From Diacronema lutheri (taxonomy: Eukaryota > Haptophyta > Pavlovophyceae > Pavlovales > Pavlovaceae): DNA of 64,000 nt. How positions within the stretch are numbered: position 1 is the first letter of the stretch; each line of letters starts with the position of its first letter. Shown here piece by piece: positions 49,277 through 59,935 of the stretch. The translations under genes were made by a program, and so were the position numbers. The notes under the pieces are model-generated. The model did not search any database, was not told where the DNA came from, and worked only from the letters and a program-made list of their open reading frames with translations. The stretch covers positions 248,001-312,000 of the forward strand of contig JAGTXO010000001.1 of assembly GCA_019448385.1 (NCBI GenBank), written 5' to 3'.

Positions 49277-52200
49277 ATGAGCGCGCTGCCCGCGGGCTGG
49301 TCGATGATGGTCGACCCGCAGGTGCGCCGCGGGGCATGGCGCGCGCTCGTGCGCGCCGTGCGGCGCGCGCTCACACCGCCGCTCTGCGCCGCCCGCCTCG
49401 GCGCTCACACCGCGCGCGCGCTCAGACGGGCCAGCCCTACTACCACAACACGGCGACCGGGACGACATCGTGGTCGTTGCCGGATGGCGGCGCGGCACGC
49501 GGCGCTGGCGGGGCCACGCTGCTCCCCTCCGGCTGGGAGGCGCGCGTCGACCCGAGCAGCGGGCGGTGTGCGCAGCGCGGCAGCCTCCGCGCTGCACCGT
49601 ACTCGCGCAGCGCGCGCCATGGCGAGCGTCGCGCGTGCTCGCGCCTCACGCGGCCATGCGACGCGCCCACCCGTGTGCCCCACCACGAGGCAGCGAGTAC
49701 TACATCGACCACGCGCGCGGCGTGACGCAATGGACGCCGCCGCTCGCCGGCGCGCCTCCGCCAAGCGGCAACGCCTACGCGCTGCCGCCGAGCGGCAGCG
49801 CGGGGACGGTCGGCGGCGGCGGCGCGAGCGGGTACCACCTGCCCGCGTCGAACGGTGGCGCGCACCCCGGCAGCGACCTGACCGCCGCCGACCTCGCGGC
49901 GATCGCGGCGATCGAGCAAGCGGACGCGCGCGATGAGGAGGAGGGGCGCAGGCGCGCGCGCGAGCGCGACGTGTCGGCCGCGTCGTCGGTGGGCGGCGGC
50001 GGCTCGGCGGAGGACGACGGTCTCGATGGCGACGGCGAGCCGCGCGCGCACGAGTGGGTGTCCAACAAGGAGGCGACCGCCTGCTTTTTGACCGGAGCCA
50101 AGTTCACACTGACCAACCGCAGGCACCACTGCCGCTACTGGTGGGCGCGGCGGGGGGGGGGGCGCGCGCGGCGAGATGCGACGGCGCGTCGCGTCGCGCG
50201 GGCTGACGCAATGTGCGCCGGCCCGCCCCTCCCCTCGCCGTCCCGCGCGCTCTCCGCCCGGCCGTCGCCGTGCGCGCAGCGGCCAGTGCTTCACCGCCGC
50301 CGCATCCGCGCACAAACTGCCCATCCCGGCGCTCGGCTTCAGCGAGCCGGTGCGCGTGTGCGAGGTGTGCCACGCGCAGCTCGAGGCGGGCGACCCGGTG
50401 TGCATCTCGAAGGAGGTGTCGCGCATGCGCGACAAGGACGCCGCCGCGCAGGAGAAGGGCTGCCGCGCGCTCGCCGACTGGGCGGCGTTCGACCCGCAGT
50501 TCGCCGCCGCGCAGCTCGTCGCCTCGCTCGCGCGCCTCCGCACCTTCGAGCGGCTGGGCGAGCTGCTCGCGCGGGACAGGCCGCCGCGCGTGCAGGCCGC
50601 CGCGGCCAAGCTCCTCGCCAACATGGCCTACTACCAGCCCTACCTACAGCCGCTCGCCGACGCGCGCGGCGCGCTCGTCCGGCCGACGGTCGCGCTCCTT
50701 CGCTCGTCGCGCACGCAGCCCGACGCGCGCGTGCAGGCGGCGCGCGCGCTCGCGCTGATGATGGACGACGACGCGCTGCGCGCCGAGGCGCTCGCCGACG
50801 GCGTGAGCGCCGCGCTCCTCGAGCAGCTCCTCGAGACCGAGTGCGCTGAGCCCTTGCTCGAGTGGGTTGCGGCCGCGCTGCAGCGCGTGTGCGCCGCCGA
50901 CGACTCGGCGGCGCGCGCGGCGGCCAAGGCGGGCGTCGCGTTCGTGCTCGCGCCGGCGCTCGGCTCGGCGAACGCGGCCGTGCAGGAGGAGGTCGCCGCG
51001 CTGCTCGCCGTCCTCGCCGCCGTCGACGCCGACGCGCGCGCGCAGGTGGGCGAGGCCGGCGGGCTGCCGCACGTCGTCGCGCTCCTGCGCGCGCGCGAGC
51101 CGTCTGCGCGCGAGTGCGGCGCGCAGCTCGCGCGCGAGCTCGCGCGGAGCGCGCGCGGCGCGTCGGGCCTCGTCGACGCGGGCGCCGCGCCGCCGCTGCT
51201 CAACCGCGTCCTCCAGCCCGGTGCGCCCGCCGACGGCGTGAGCGAGAGCCTTGAGCTGCTGCTGCTGCTCGCGCGCGCCGGCGGCAGCGCGCTCAGCCGC
51301 GTGCAGGGCGCGGTGCGCGAGGCGAACGCGATCCCAATGCTCACGCAGCTGATGCAGTCGGAGGACGGCGGCGTGCGCCAGCTCGCGATGCGCGCCGTCT
51401 CCGAGCTCTCGGCGGGCGACGCACGCTCGACCGACGTGCTGCGCGAGAGCGGCGGCGTTGTGCTTCTCTCCGAGTCGCTGCTCTCACCGGACGACGGCGC
51501 GGCGCTGCAAGCGGTGTCGACGATCGCGCACATGTCCGCTTCCGCCGCGCACGTGCAGTCGATCGTCGAGAACAAATGCCTCGCCCCCCTCCTGCAGCTC
51601 CTCACCCACCGCTCCGCGCCCGTGCGCGCCGAGGCCGAGGTGGCCTTCTCAAACCTCGCGCGCTCGGGCGCGATCAACGCGATGCTCATGCAGGACCCGG
51701 CGGCGTGCCGCCACCTCGTCGCGCTGCTGCGCCGGTCGGGCGGCGTGATGCAGGCGCAGGCCGCGATTGCGATCGCGGGCATCGCCGCCGACGCGCGCGC
51801 GCGCGAGACGCTGAGCGCGCGGGGTGCGCTCCCGCAGCTCGTCGTGCTCCTCGACGCCGACCCCGAGCTCGCGGGCGCGGCGGTGCAGGCGGTCGCGCAC
51901 TTTGCATCGGACGAGCGCTTCCGGCCGGTGCTCGCCGAGCTCGGCGCCGGCCGCGCGCTCAGCGCGCAACTCGGCCACCGCAACGCCGACGTCAGCCGGT
52001 GCGCCCTGTCGGCGGTGGCCAACTTGTCCTTCGTGCCCGCCGCGCGCGCGGCGCTCGCGGCGAGCGGCGCGCCGCTCAAGTTGGGCGAGCTCGTCTTCGG
52101 CGCGGACACGCCGAGCCTGCACATGGCGCTCGCCGCGCTGTGCAACCTCGCGCAGGCCGACGCGTCCGACGTGGCGACGCAGCTGATGCAGGTGGGCGGC

Positions 52201-54021
52201 GCGCTCGCGCTCGCCACGCTCCTCACGCACGCCGACGCGCGGCTGCAGGCGCAGGCTGCGCTCCTCCTTGGCCAGCTCTCGACGTGCGGCCCCTTCGCCG
52301 CCGCGGCGGGCGCGGCCGACGCGACCAAGCTCCTCGCCAAGCTTCTCCACGCGCCATCCGCCGAGGTGCAGGCCAACGCCGTGTACGCGCTCGGCGTGCT
52401 CTCGGCGCAGGACGAGGCGGCGGCGCGGTCGGTCGAGGCGTCGGGCGCGGTCACCGCGCTCACGCGCATCCTGCTCGGCAACGCGGACGCCGAGTCGAAG
52501 CGGCGCGCGACGCTCTCCCTCGCGAACGTCGTGCGCGGCGGTTGGCGCTCTGTGTACAACATGGGGGGCTTCGCTGTGCTCCTGGTTGCGCTCAACGTGG
52601 GCAACGAGGGCGTGCAGCAGGAGGTGAGCGCGGCGATCGCCGAGCTCGCCGCCGACCCGACGCACCGGCGCGCCCTCCTCTCCGACGTCGCGTGCGTCTC
52701 GTCGATCGTCGCCACCCTCTCCTCTGCCGACGGCTGCACGCAACAGTGCGCCGCAGACGCCGTTCTCGCCTTCGCGGACGAGGCTGCGGCGCGCGAGGTG
52801 CTGTACGGGATGAGCATCATCTCGCACCTCATGCGCCTTCTCACGCAGCCCGCCGACGGCGCGCACGCGCTGCGCGACGAGGCGCGCGCCTCGCTGCTCG
52901 GCACGCTTGCGCAATTCGCCGCCGACAGCCGTTATTGCGACACGCTGCGGATCGCAATGTGCGCACGCGCGCCGTGCGCGCGCGCGCCGTGCGCGCGCGC
53001 GCCGCCGCCGCGCGGCTCACGTCAAGCCGCCAACACGCGCCGCGCACCGCAGGGCGCCGCTCTCTGACGCGCTCGGCGCACGGCACGACGGTGTCGCGCG
53101 CAACGCCGCGCGCGCTGTCGCAAACCTCGCCCAATCCGAGGTGTGTGCCGCTGGCGCGCCCGCCGCTTTCTCCGACGCGCTTGCGCGCCGCGCGGCGCCG
53201 TCGCACGCCGCAGCGGCCGCCGCCGCGGCGTGCGCGCGCGCGCGCGGCCGCCCGACCGCCGCTGCGCGCCGTCGCGCGGCGCGGCGCCGTCGCCAGGCCA
53301 ACGTGGAAGCGCTCAACGCTGTGGGCGTGGTCGACCGCCTCGCCGAGCTTCTCACCTCGCAGGACGCGCCCACGCAGGCACGCGCGCGCTGCGTCGTCGC
53401 CGCCGCCGGCCGTGCGCCGCGCCGCGCCGTGCCGCCGGCCGCGCGCACTGCTCACCCGCTCGCACGCCGCGCCGCGCATCGCCGCCGCGGCCCGAGCGCA
53501 GGAGTGCGCGGTGCTCGCGCTCGCAAAGCTACGCCCGTCGGCATCGCTTGCCTCGCGCTTCCTCGCGTGCGGCTGGGGCCTCTCCCTCATCTCCCTCCTC
53601 GAGCACGACGACCTCGACGTGCAGGCGGCCTCCGCGGCCGTCCTCGGCGAGCTGTGCGTCGACGTGCGCTTCCGAGAGTCGATGCTGCGCGACGGCGCGC
53701 TGCAGACGGTCGTGTCCCTCCTCTCGCGCGGCCAGCCGCACTGCGCGCTCGCCGCGCTCCGCGCGCTGCGCGCTATGGCCGGCGGGTACGCGCCGGCCTC
53801 GTCGGAGCGCGCCGGCGCGCACGGCGAGACGGGCGGCAGCGGAGCTGCGTTGCAGCTCGCGCAGGCCGTGTGCGCGCCCGAGCCGGCCGAGCAGCTGCGC
53901 AGCGCGCTCGCCTTTTGCGCGCGCGCGCCCGAGCCGGCGGCGGGCGCACGCGGCCTGTCTGCGCCACGCGTGCCATCCGCGCTCAACCCGTCTACCGCGG
54001 CGCGGCGCGCGGCTAGCAGCA

Positions 54022-54064
<43 letters not shown>

Positions 54065-55268
54065 TGGCGGCGGCGGCGCGCGCGAGCCGGCCGCGCCGCG
54101 CACCGTCGACGAGATGCTCCCGCTTGAGGCCGTGCAGCTCGTCGCCGACCTGGCGGCCGCGACCGCTGCGGCCGCCGAGATGCTCGTCGAGGTGGGCGTT
54201 GCACCCGACTGCTGTGCGCTCCTCCGTGCCGCCGTCGAGGCGCCATCGCCCGTCGACGCCGAGCTCGCGTGCGCGGCGGCGCGCGCGCTCGGCATGCTCT
54301 CGCTCTGCGCGGCGGGCGCGTCGAAGCTGCGCGACGTGGGCGCGGCGCCGCTGCTCGCGCGCTGCGCGCGCACGCCGTGCGCGCCGCTGCAGGCGGCGGC
54401 GGCCGACGCGCTCGGGCTCGCGCTCGTCGGGCTCGGCGCCGAGGGCAGCGGCGCGGACGTGCAGCTCGCGCTCGCCGAGGGCGCGCGCGCCGCGCTCGCG
54501 CGGCCCGCGGCGGGCGCGGCGGGCGCGGCGCGCGCGGCGCGCGCGCTGCTGAGCACCTTGGCGCTCGCGCTCGCGCTGCGCGGCGCGCACTGCCTCGAGC
54601 CCAAGGTGGCCGCCGCGCTCGTGCAGGCGGTGCTCGCCGCGCTGCGCTGGCGCGAGCCCGACGACGGCTCGCTCGTCCTGCCCGCGCTGCACGCGCTCGA
54701 GCTGCTGCTCATCTCGCCGTGCCGCACGGCGTCCTTGCCGCCGGGCCGGCAGCTCGACGACGTGCACGAGCGGCTCGCGCTCCTCGCCGCGCCCGAGCAG
54801 CGCGAGCGCGCGGTGCATGCGGCCGTGCAGCACAGCGCGCGCCGCGCGCTCGCGCTGCTCGGCGCGTCCGCCGCGCTCGGCGGCGGGCTCGCTCCGGCCG
54901 TTACGCATGGCGGTACTGACGTCCGTCGCCAGCCGGCACAGCCGCAGCCGCAGCCAGCCGCGCCGCAGCCGCAGCCGCTGCCGCACTTCCAGCCGCAGCA
55001 GCCACCGCTGCAGCCGCAGCAATATGCGCACCAGCCGTCGCCGCCGCTCCAGTCGCACGACGCGTACGCGCAGCAGTCGGAGCAGCAGCCGGCGCTGGCC
55101 ACATTTGCGCCGCAGCCGGCTGACCCTTTCGCGCTGCATGCGCAGCTGTATCAGCCGCCTGCGCCGCAGCCGCAGCCGCTGCTACAGCCCATGCTGAGCG
55201 CGGCCATGCCCTCGCCACAGCCAACGCCACAGCCCTCGCCGCCCTCGCTGATCGACATGCTCGACTGA
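49277..55268 (+). CDS. WW-WW-FYVE-armadillo repeat protein, 7 exons
   Basis: 1,748 residues from exons 49277-49321, 49426-49565, 49694-50140, 50280-52958, 53053-53140, 53297-53377 and 53502-55268; every junction keeps frame. Two WW domains (residues about 4-36 and 45-78) are completed across introns 1 and 2 (DPQ|TGQPYYHN; SSG-R-EYYIDHARGVTQW) and should bind Pro-rich ligands. A FYVE-like domain spans about 182-245 (RRHHCRYCGQC is completed by intron 3), but Cys is missing at two ligand positions (T195, A217). Armadillo repeats fill about 250-1,500. A poly-Gly tract near 54023-54080 and a Gln/Pro-rich tail ending SLIDMLD follow. Intron 6 is best read as GC-AG (CAG|GCACGC); a GT donor 15 nt further on is also in frame. 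It is likely a membrane-associated scaffold. Confidence 0.85.
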
Positions 55269-55439
55269 CAAGCCGCGCCGTAAACAATCAAGCTGAGTGA
55301 AGAACCTCCACACACTCTCGTAAAATCTTCACTGCGACGTCTGTCACGGCCGCGCGTGTCCTTCCACAGGGCACGCGGTTCGGGGCTGCGACGACCGCCT
55401 CGGTCGGCGCGCGCGGCGCAGTGCACGATGGCAAGCCCG

Positions 55440-56381
55440 TCAGAGCAGTCCGGCGCGCGCGAGCACAGAGCCGGGCGCGGCGTTCTGCGCGGTGTGCGCG
55501 GCCGCGCTCAGCTCCTGTGCGCCGCGGATGGCGTCCGGATCGCCGAGCAGCACGCCGTGGATGCCGTCTGTTTGGATGGCCTGCCCGCCGTGCGCGAGCT
55601 CGTCAAAGGCCTCGACCGGGCGCATGTCCGCGTCGAAATGGTACATCATCGGCGTCGCCTGCGGTATCTCGAGCGCCATGAGCTGCTCGTCACTCAGCCC
55701 CTCAATCTCGCGCACGGCGCCGCGCAGCATGTTGCCGTGGCCGACGACGAGGACGGTCTGCCCCCGCCGAACGAGCGGCGCGATCAGGTGACTCCAGAGC
55801 GGCCGGTACCGGCTGCACGCGTCGAGCATGCTTTCGCAGCTCGGCGCGGTGAGCGAGCACGAGCGGCGCTGCTCGAGCCGGCCGATCCGCGCGCCGAGCT
55901 GCACGACGCGCTCGGACAGCAGCTCGGAGGCGGGCGGCGGGCGCACGTGCGGTTCGCGCCGCCAGCGTCGCACCTGCCGCTCGCCGTACGCGATCGCGAG
56001 CTCGCGCTTGTTCCAACCCGTCAGCGCGCCGCAGTGCTGCTCGTTGAGCCGCCATGAGCGCACGACCGCGGGCTGCTGGTTGAGGGTGGCGAGCATCGTC
56101 TCGAGGCTTTGACTGGTGCGGCGGAGCGTAGAGCAGAGCGCCGTGTCCACGCGCACGCCATATGCGCCGAGCAGCGCGCCCGCGTGCGCGGCCTCGCGCC
56201 GCCCCTGCGCCGTCAGCGGTGGGTCGGCCCAGCCCGTGAAGAGGCCAAGCTCGTTCCACGTGGACTGGCCGTGGCGGACGAGGATCAGGCGGCCGGACGC
56301 GGCCGGCGCGCTCGTCGCGAGCGCGCGCACGAGCCGCGAAGCGAGCGCGAGGAGGAGCGCAGCCGCGAACGGCCAGCGCAT
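55440..56381 (-). CDS. Cofactor-dependent phosphoglycerate mutase, probably plastid-targeted
   Basis: Interconverts 3- and 2-phosphoglycerate through a phosphohistidine. About 313 residues. Core motifs are LVRHGQSTWNELGLFTGW (catalytic His in RHG), ADPPLTAQGRREA, STLRRTSQSLETML, LNEQHCGALTGWNK and the second His in VVGHGNMLRG; the C-terminus keeps EIPQATPMMYHFD. The N-terminal MRWPFAAALLLALASRLVRA plus a Ser/Ala stretch resembles a signal peptide with short transit peptide, so the plastid is likely. An in-frame ATG at 56420 adds 13 residues. About 60 residues after the mature core are an Ala-rich extension. It is head to head with the small gene at 56507 (125 bp). Confidence 0.9.
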   Translation of the reverse strand: MRWPFAAALLLALASRLVRALATSAPAASGRLILVRHGQSTWNELGLFTGWADPPLTAQGRREAAHAGALLGAYGVRVDTALCSTLRRTSQSLETMLATLNQQPAVVRSWRLNEQHCGALTGWNKRELAIAYGERQVRRWRREPHVRPPPASELLSERVVQLGARIGRLEQRRSCSLTAPSCESMLDACSRYRPLWSHLIAPLVRRGQTVLVVGHGNMLRGAVREIEGLSDEQLMALEIPQATPMMYHFDADMRPVEAFDELAHGGQAIQTDGIHGVLLGDPDAIRGAQELSAAAHTAQNAAPGSVLARAGLL

Positions 56382-56506
56382 CCCCGAGCGGTCGCGGACA
56401 CAAGCTCGGCGGATTCCCACACGAGGAACGTTCTCTTCGCGCCAAACGAGTGCGTGCCCAAATTTTTAATTTTGGGCGAGCCATCTCCTTCCTTCCGCCT
56501 GGGTTC

Positions 56507-56920
56507 ATGCAGCACGCGCCCGGCGAGCAGCAGCAGATCCACTGGAGCAGCGACCCGCAGCGGCTCACCGGGCTGTACGAGCGCTTTAACTCGCCTTCAG
56601 CGGCGCCGTCGACCCGACCGCCGTCGACGCCGTACGACGAGCTACGCCGCGCGATGCGCCTCGACACCTCGCCGGCGCCGCTCTACTGCCTCGACGAGAG
56701 CGTGCACGACCTGCGCGACACGCGCTCGGCCAGCCGCCGGTCCTCGGCCACCATGCTCAACGCGCGAACAAGCAAGCGTTCGCCTAGGTGCAGACTCAGC
56801 CCGCGCGCGCCGCACCCGACGCGCCAGAGCAACGAGACGTCGTCGTCGCTAGCTTCGTCGATCATCTCGTGGAGGTCGTCGATGCTCAGCCTTGCGAACA
56901 ACACCGAAGCGGAGGACTAG
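56507..56920 (+). CDS. Small hypothetical protein
   Basis: 137 residues, not recognised. Strong GC at third positions and the phrase WSSDPQRLTGLYERF near the N-terminus make the first 85 residues look coding; the Ser/Thr/Arg-rich remainder is less convincing and could include an unrecognised intron. An ATG at 56450 in frame adds 19 residues. No signal peptide or membrane helix. It shares a short promoter with the phosphoglycerate mutase gene and converges on the Rieske-reductase gene (99 bp). Confidence 0.45.
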   Translation: MQHAPGEQQQIHWSSDPQRLTGLYERFNSPSAAPSTRPPSTPYDELRRAMRLDTSPAPLYCLDESVHDLRDTRSASRRSSATMLNARTSKRSPRCRLSPRAPHPTRQSNETSSSLASSIISWRSSMLSLANNTEAED

Positions 56921-57019
56921 GGCGCATCCGGTCAACAAGACAACACGTGGACAACCGGGGCCGCCTGCGTCATGCCCGCCCTTGCGAGGCCGAAGAGGCA
57001 CAATGTGGCCCCAGACGCG

Positions 57020-58562
57020 CTACGAGAATTCGTGGATAGCGCCCGCGGTCCAGCCGAGCTCGGCGAGCGCGTCGCGCACAGCGTCGTTGAAGGGCGGCGG
57101 GCCGCAGAAGAAGGCCTGTGCTTGGGGCGCCGGCAAGAGCGCGGCGCGCGCGAGCAGCTGAGCGCTCGGCCTGCCGGCGAGCCCGGCCCAACCCGCTGGC
57201 GGCCGTGTGAGGCAGTGGACGACGCGCAGCTGCGGGTGCGCCGCGCCAAGCCGCTCGAGCTCGTCGCGCAGCAGCATGTCCGGCTCGGTCCGGTTGAAGC
57301 AGAGCAGGCGGACGGGGAGCAGCGGCGCGCGCTGCGCGGCGGCGCGCGCGACGAGCGGCAGCAGCAGCTGGAGCAGCGGCGTGATGCCGGTGCCGCCCGC
57401 GACGAGCGCGAGCACCGTCGTTTCTGCTCGGACCCCGGCCGAGCCGCTCATCGGCCCGTGCACGAAAAGCTCGGCACCAGGCTTGAGCGCCGCGAGGTGC
57501 GGCGAGACACGGCCGTGCGGGTAGGCCTTGACGAGCAGCTCGAACTGCCCCGGCCTGTTCGTCAGCACAAACGGCGTATACGGCCGCTCGTTCCCGCCCG
57601 CGGCGACGCGCACGCTCAGATGCGCTCCGCGCTCCCACACGGCCGGGTCGGCGCCGGGCAGCTCGCCGCGCACGCTGAGCTGCACCGTCGCCCTCCCCTC
57701 CTCTGCGCGCGCGAGCACCGTGCACCGCGTCCACCGGTCGGCCCCGTCGGCCGTGCCGCCCGGCGACGCGCTGGCCGCGCCGCGCGCAAAGCCGGGCAGC
57801 CGAAAGCATGAGACGGCGCCAAGGACGCCATTCTTGCCTGATGGCGGTGCCGGGCCGACCGCCGGCCCGCGCGCCCAGGGCGCGCGGCCGTCCGCTCCCG
57901 CCATCGATCGGGCCACGTCAGACGCAACGCTGCCCGCGGGTCCGCCGCCGTCGCCAATGGCCGAGCAGCCCGCGCCGAGGCCGCCCGGCAGCGGGCCGCG
58001 TGTACCTGCAGCGCCGCAGCGCGCGAGCACCTGGCCTGACCGGCCGTGTGGCGCGTGCTGCGCGCCGCCGGAAGGCGCGGGCCGCTTGAAGGCATACGTG
58101 TCGCTCTCCACCTTGTCGGCACCCGACTCGCTCTTCCCGTGCGAGACGCGAAGGAAGATTTGGCCATCGCGCCGCTCGGCAGCGTGCACGCGCTGCCGCG
58201 CGCCCTTGGAGCAGGTCTGCCGCGCCATATTGACGTAGAGGCCGTCGCCGTTGCGCAGCGAGATCTGATACCGGTGCCACGGGCAGACGATCGCAGGTCC
58301 AAAGTCGCCAAGGTCCTCGATGTCCGCGTGCAGCAGCGGGCCGCCCATGTGGTAGCACGTCGCATCGATCGCAAAGACCTCGCCCTCGTGCTCGATGAGC
58401 GCCTGCGCCAAGCGCGCGCGCGCGAGGGTTTCAAGGCACGCCGCGGCGCGCTGCGCGGCTGCGCGAGGCACGCGCGCGCACGATGTACCGCCCCTCCGCC
58501 TGGACGAGGAGACGCCCCTTGCTCTCTCGAAGCTGCGCGACCGTCGCCACCGCCGCCGCCAT
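57020..58562 (-). CDS. Rieske (RFESD-type)-flavoreductase fusion
   Basis: 487 residues from exons 58482-58562 and 57020-58402. The 79-nt intron joins GRLLVQAEGRYI to ALIEHEGEVFAID; without it the Rieske domain lacks its first strands. The Rieske [2Fe-2S] site is C43-x-H45 and C67-x2-H70 (ATCYHMGGPL; CPWHRYQ), followed by the CSKGARQRVHA block typical of animal RFESD. A low-complexity linker (residues 130-225) leads to an FAD/NAD oxidoreductase of the cytochrome b5 reductase/ferredoxin reductase type: RPYTPF near 299 (flavin), GGTGITPLLQLL near 362 and FFCGPPPF near 458 (NAD). Electrons probably pass NAD(P)H to FAD to the 2Fe-2S cluster and on to an unknown acceptor. The start at 58562 lies 34 bp from that of the divergent Hip gene. 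Confidence 0.85.
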
Positions 58563-58596
58563 CGTGGCCGCCGACGCCCGACGTGTGTCTGGGCCG

Positions 58597-59886
58597 ATGG
58601 TCAACCGCTACGAGGCCGTGGCCGCGGAGGCGCTCGTCAAGAGCGTGCTCGCGGACCCGCAGCTGATCCACAAGCCGGAGCTCGCCTTCCTCAAGTCCTT
58701 TGTCACCACATTCAAAGTGCCGGCCGAGAGCGCGTCCTGCGGCCACGACCACTGCGGCCACGACCATGGCCACACACACGGCCACGCGCACGCGCACGGC
58801 CACGCGCACGGCCACGCGCACGCAACGCCGGCCGAGCCCGCCTCCCGCTTTGAGGAGGAGCCGGATGAGCCCGAAGAGCCCGAGGCGCCCGAGGACCCCG
58901 ATCCGGGCCTCGTCGAGCCCGACGAGGACGAGCCCGCGCCGATGGGCGACCCGTCGGTCGAGGTCACAGACGCGATGCGCGACGCGGCTCAGCCGGCCAA
59001 GGCGGCGGCCATGGACAAGATGGGCGACGGCGACTTGGGGGGCGCGATCGAGCAGTTTACTGAGGTGATCAAGCTCGCGCCGTCCGCCCTCGCGTACGCC
59101 AATCGCGCCGCGTGCTTCTCCAAGCTCAAGAAGCCAAACGCGGCGATCCGCGACTGCAACGCCGCGCTCGCGCTCAACGCCGACTCGGCCAAGGCTCTCA
59201 AGACGCGCGGCAAGGCGTACCGTATGCTCGGCGAGTGGGAGCTCGCGCACGCCGACCTCGCCAACGGCCAGCGCATCGACTTTGACGAGGAGACGGACGA
59301 GGTGCAGCGGCTGGTGGCGGCCAAGGTGAAGGCCATTGGCGACAAGCGGCTCAAGCGGCTGCAGAAGGACAAGGAGTGGCGCGAGAAGCAGAGCAAGGCG
59401 CGGGCGACGGAAACCGCCTCGGCCGCCGCCTCGGCGGGCGCCGGCGGTATGCCCGGCATGGGCGGCCTGCCCGGCGGCATGCCGGGGCTCGGCGGGCTGC
59501 CGCCACAGCTCATGGCGGCCGTCATGTCCGACCCCGAGCTGCTGAGCGCCATGCAGTCGCCAAAGGTGATGGCGGCGTTCGCTGACATCCAGGCCAACCC
59601 AGGTGCGCACGAGGGGATTGGACCGCGTGGCGCGCGCCTCGTGAGCCCCCCCCCCCCCCCCCCACCCACCCCCCCCCCTACCCCTTTCCTCGCGGTCTAC
59701 AGACGCTCGCGTGCTGTGCGCCGCCGCTCACTCGCCGCCGCGGCGCTGTTCGCTGCACCAGGCAACTTGATGAAGTACATGGGGGACCCGGAGATCATGC
59801 AACTGGTCATGAAGCTGCAGGGGCTGATGGGTGGCGCCGGCGGCATGCCGGGCATGGGCGGCATGCCGGGCATGGGTGGCATGTGA
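58597..59886 (+). CDS. HSC70-interacting protein (Hip/ST13) with His-rich insert
   Basis: Hsp70 co-chaperone that slows ADP release and stabilises client complexes. 376 residues from exons 58597-59602 and 59762-59886; the 159-nt intron joins AFADIQANP to GNLMKYMGDPEIM. Order: N-terminal dimerisation helices (1-43, with PELAFLKSFV), a His-rich segment (48-76) with 13 His in GHDH/GHAH repeats, an acidic stretch, TPR repeats (about 130-260, starting AMDKMGDGDLGGAIEQFTEV), a charged helix (DKRLKRLQKDKEWREKQ), GGMP repeats and a C-terminal DP/STI1 domain (DPELLSAMQSP). The His-rich insert is not part of the usual family and could bind Ni or Zn. An upstream in-frame ATG at 58483 was rejected because it lies antisense to the neighbour's first exon. 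Confidence 0.9.
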   Translation: MVNRYEAVAAEALVKSVLADPQLIHKPELAFLKSFVTTFKVPAESASCGHDHCGHDHGHTHGHAHAHGHAHGHAHATPAEPASRFEEEPDEPEEPEAPEDPDPGLVEPDEDEPAPMGDPSVEVTDAMRDAAQPAKAAAMDKMGDGDLGGAIEQFTEVIKLAPSALAYANRAACFSKLKKPNAAIRDCNAALALNADSAKALKTRGKAYRMLGEWELAHADLANGQRIDFDEETDEVQRLVAAKVKAIGDKRLKRLQKDKEWREKQSKARATETASAAASAGAGGMPGMGGLPGGMPGLGGLPPQLMAAVMSDPELLSAMQSPKVMAAFADIQANPGAHEGIGPRGARLVSPPPPPPPTPPPTPFLAVYRRSRAVRRRSLAAAALFAAPGNLMKYMGDPEIMQLVMKLQGLMGGAGGMPGMGGMPGMGGM

Positions 59887-59935
59887 GTTCAGCTTGCCCG
59901 AGCGCTCAGTTTCACACTGAGACACGAAAGGCGAA

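Noticed and set aside
51576-55268. 1,230-codon frame overlapping the armadillo gene
   Set aside because: Its first 640 codons are the wrong frame of exons 4-6 (Arg/Ala-rich); only 53502-55268 is real exon 7.
56683-56904. 73-codon minus-strand frame (MLFARLSIDDLHEMIDEA...)
   Set aside because: It looks protein-like for 25 residues, but the opposite frame has longer coding character and a better promoter setting. Not fully excluded.
58483-58596. Upstream start for Hip (MYRPSAW...)
   Set aside because: It would overlap the first exon of the Rieske-reductase gene and adds residues unlike the Hip N-terminus, which begins well at 58597.
57616-59610. 664-codon minus-strand frame opposite the Hip gene
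   Set aside because: It is a GC shadow of Hip; only the short piece 58482-58562 in a different frame is coding, as exon 1 of the Rieske gene.
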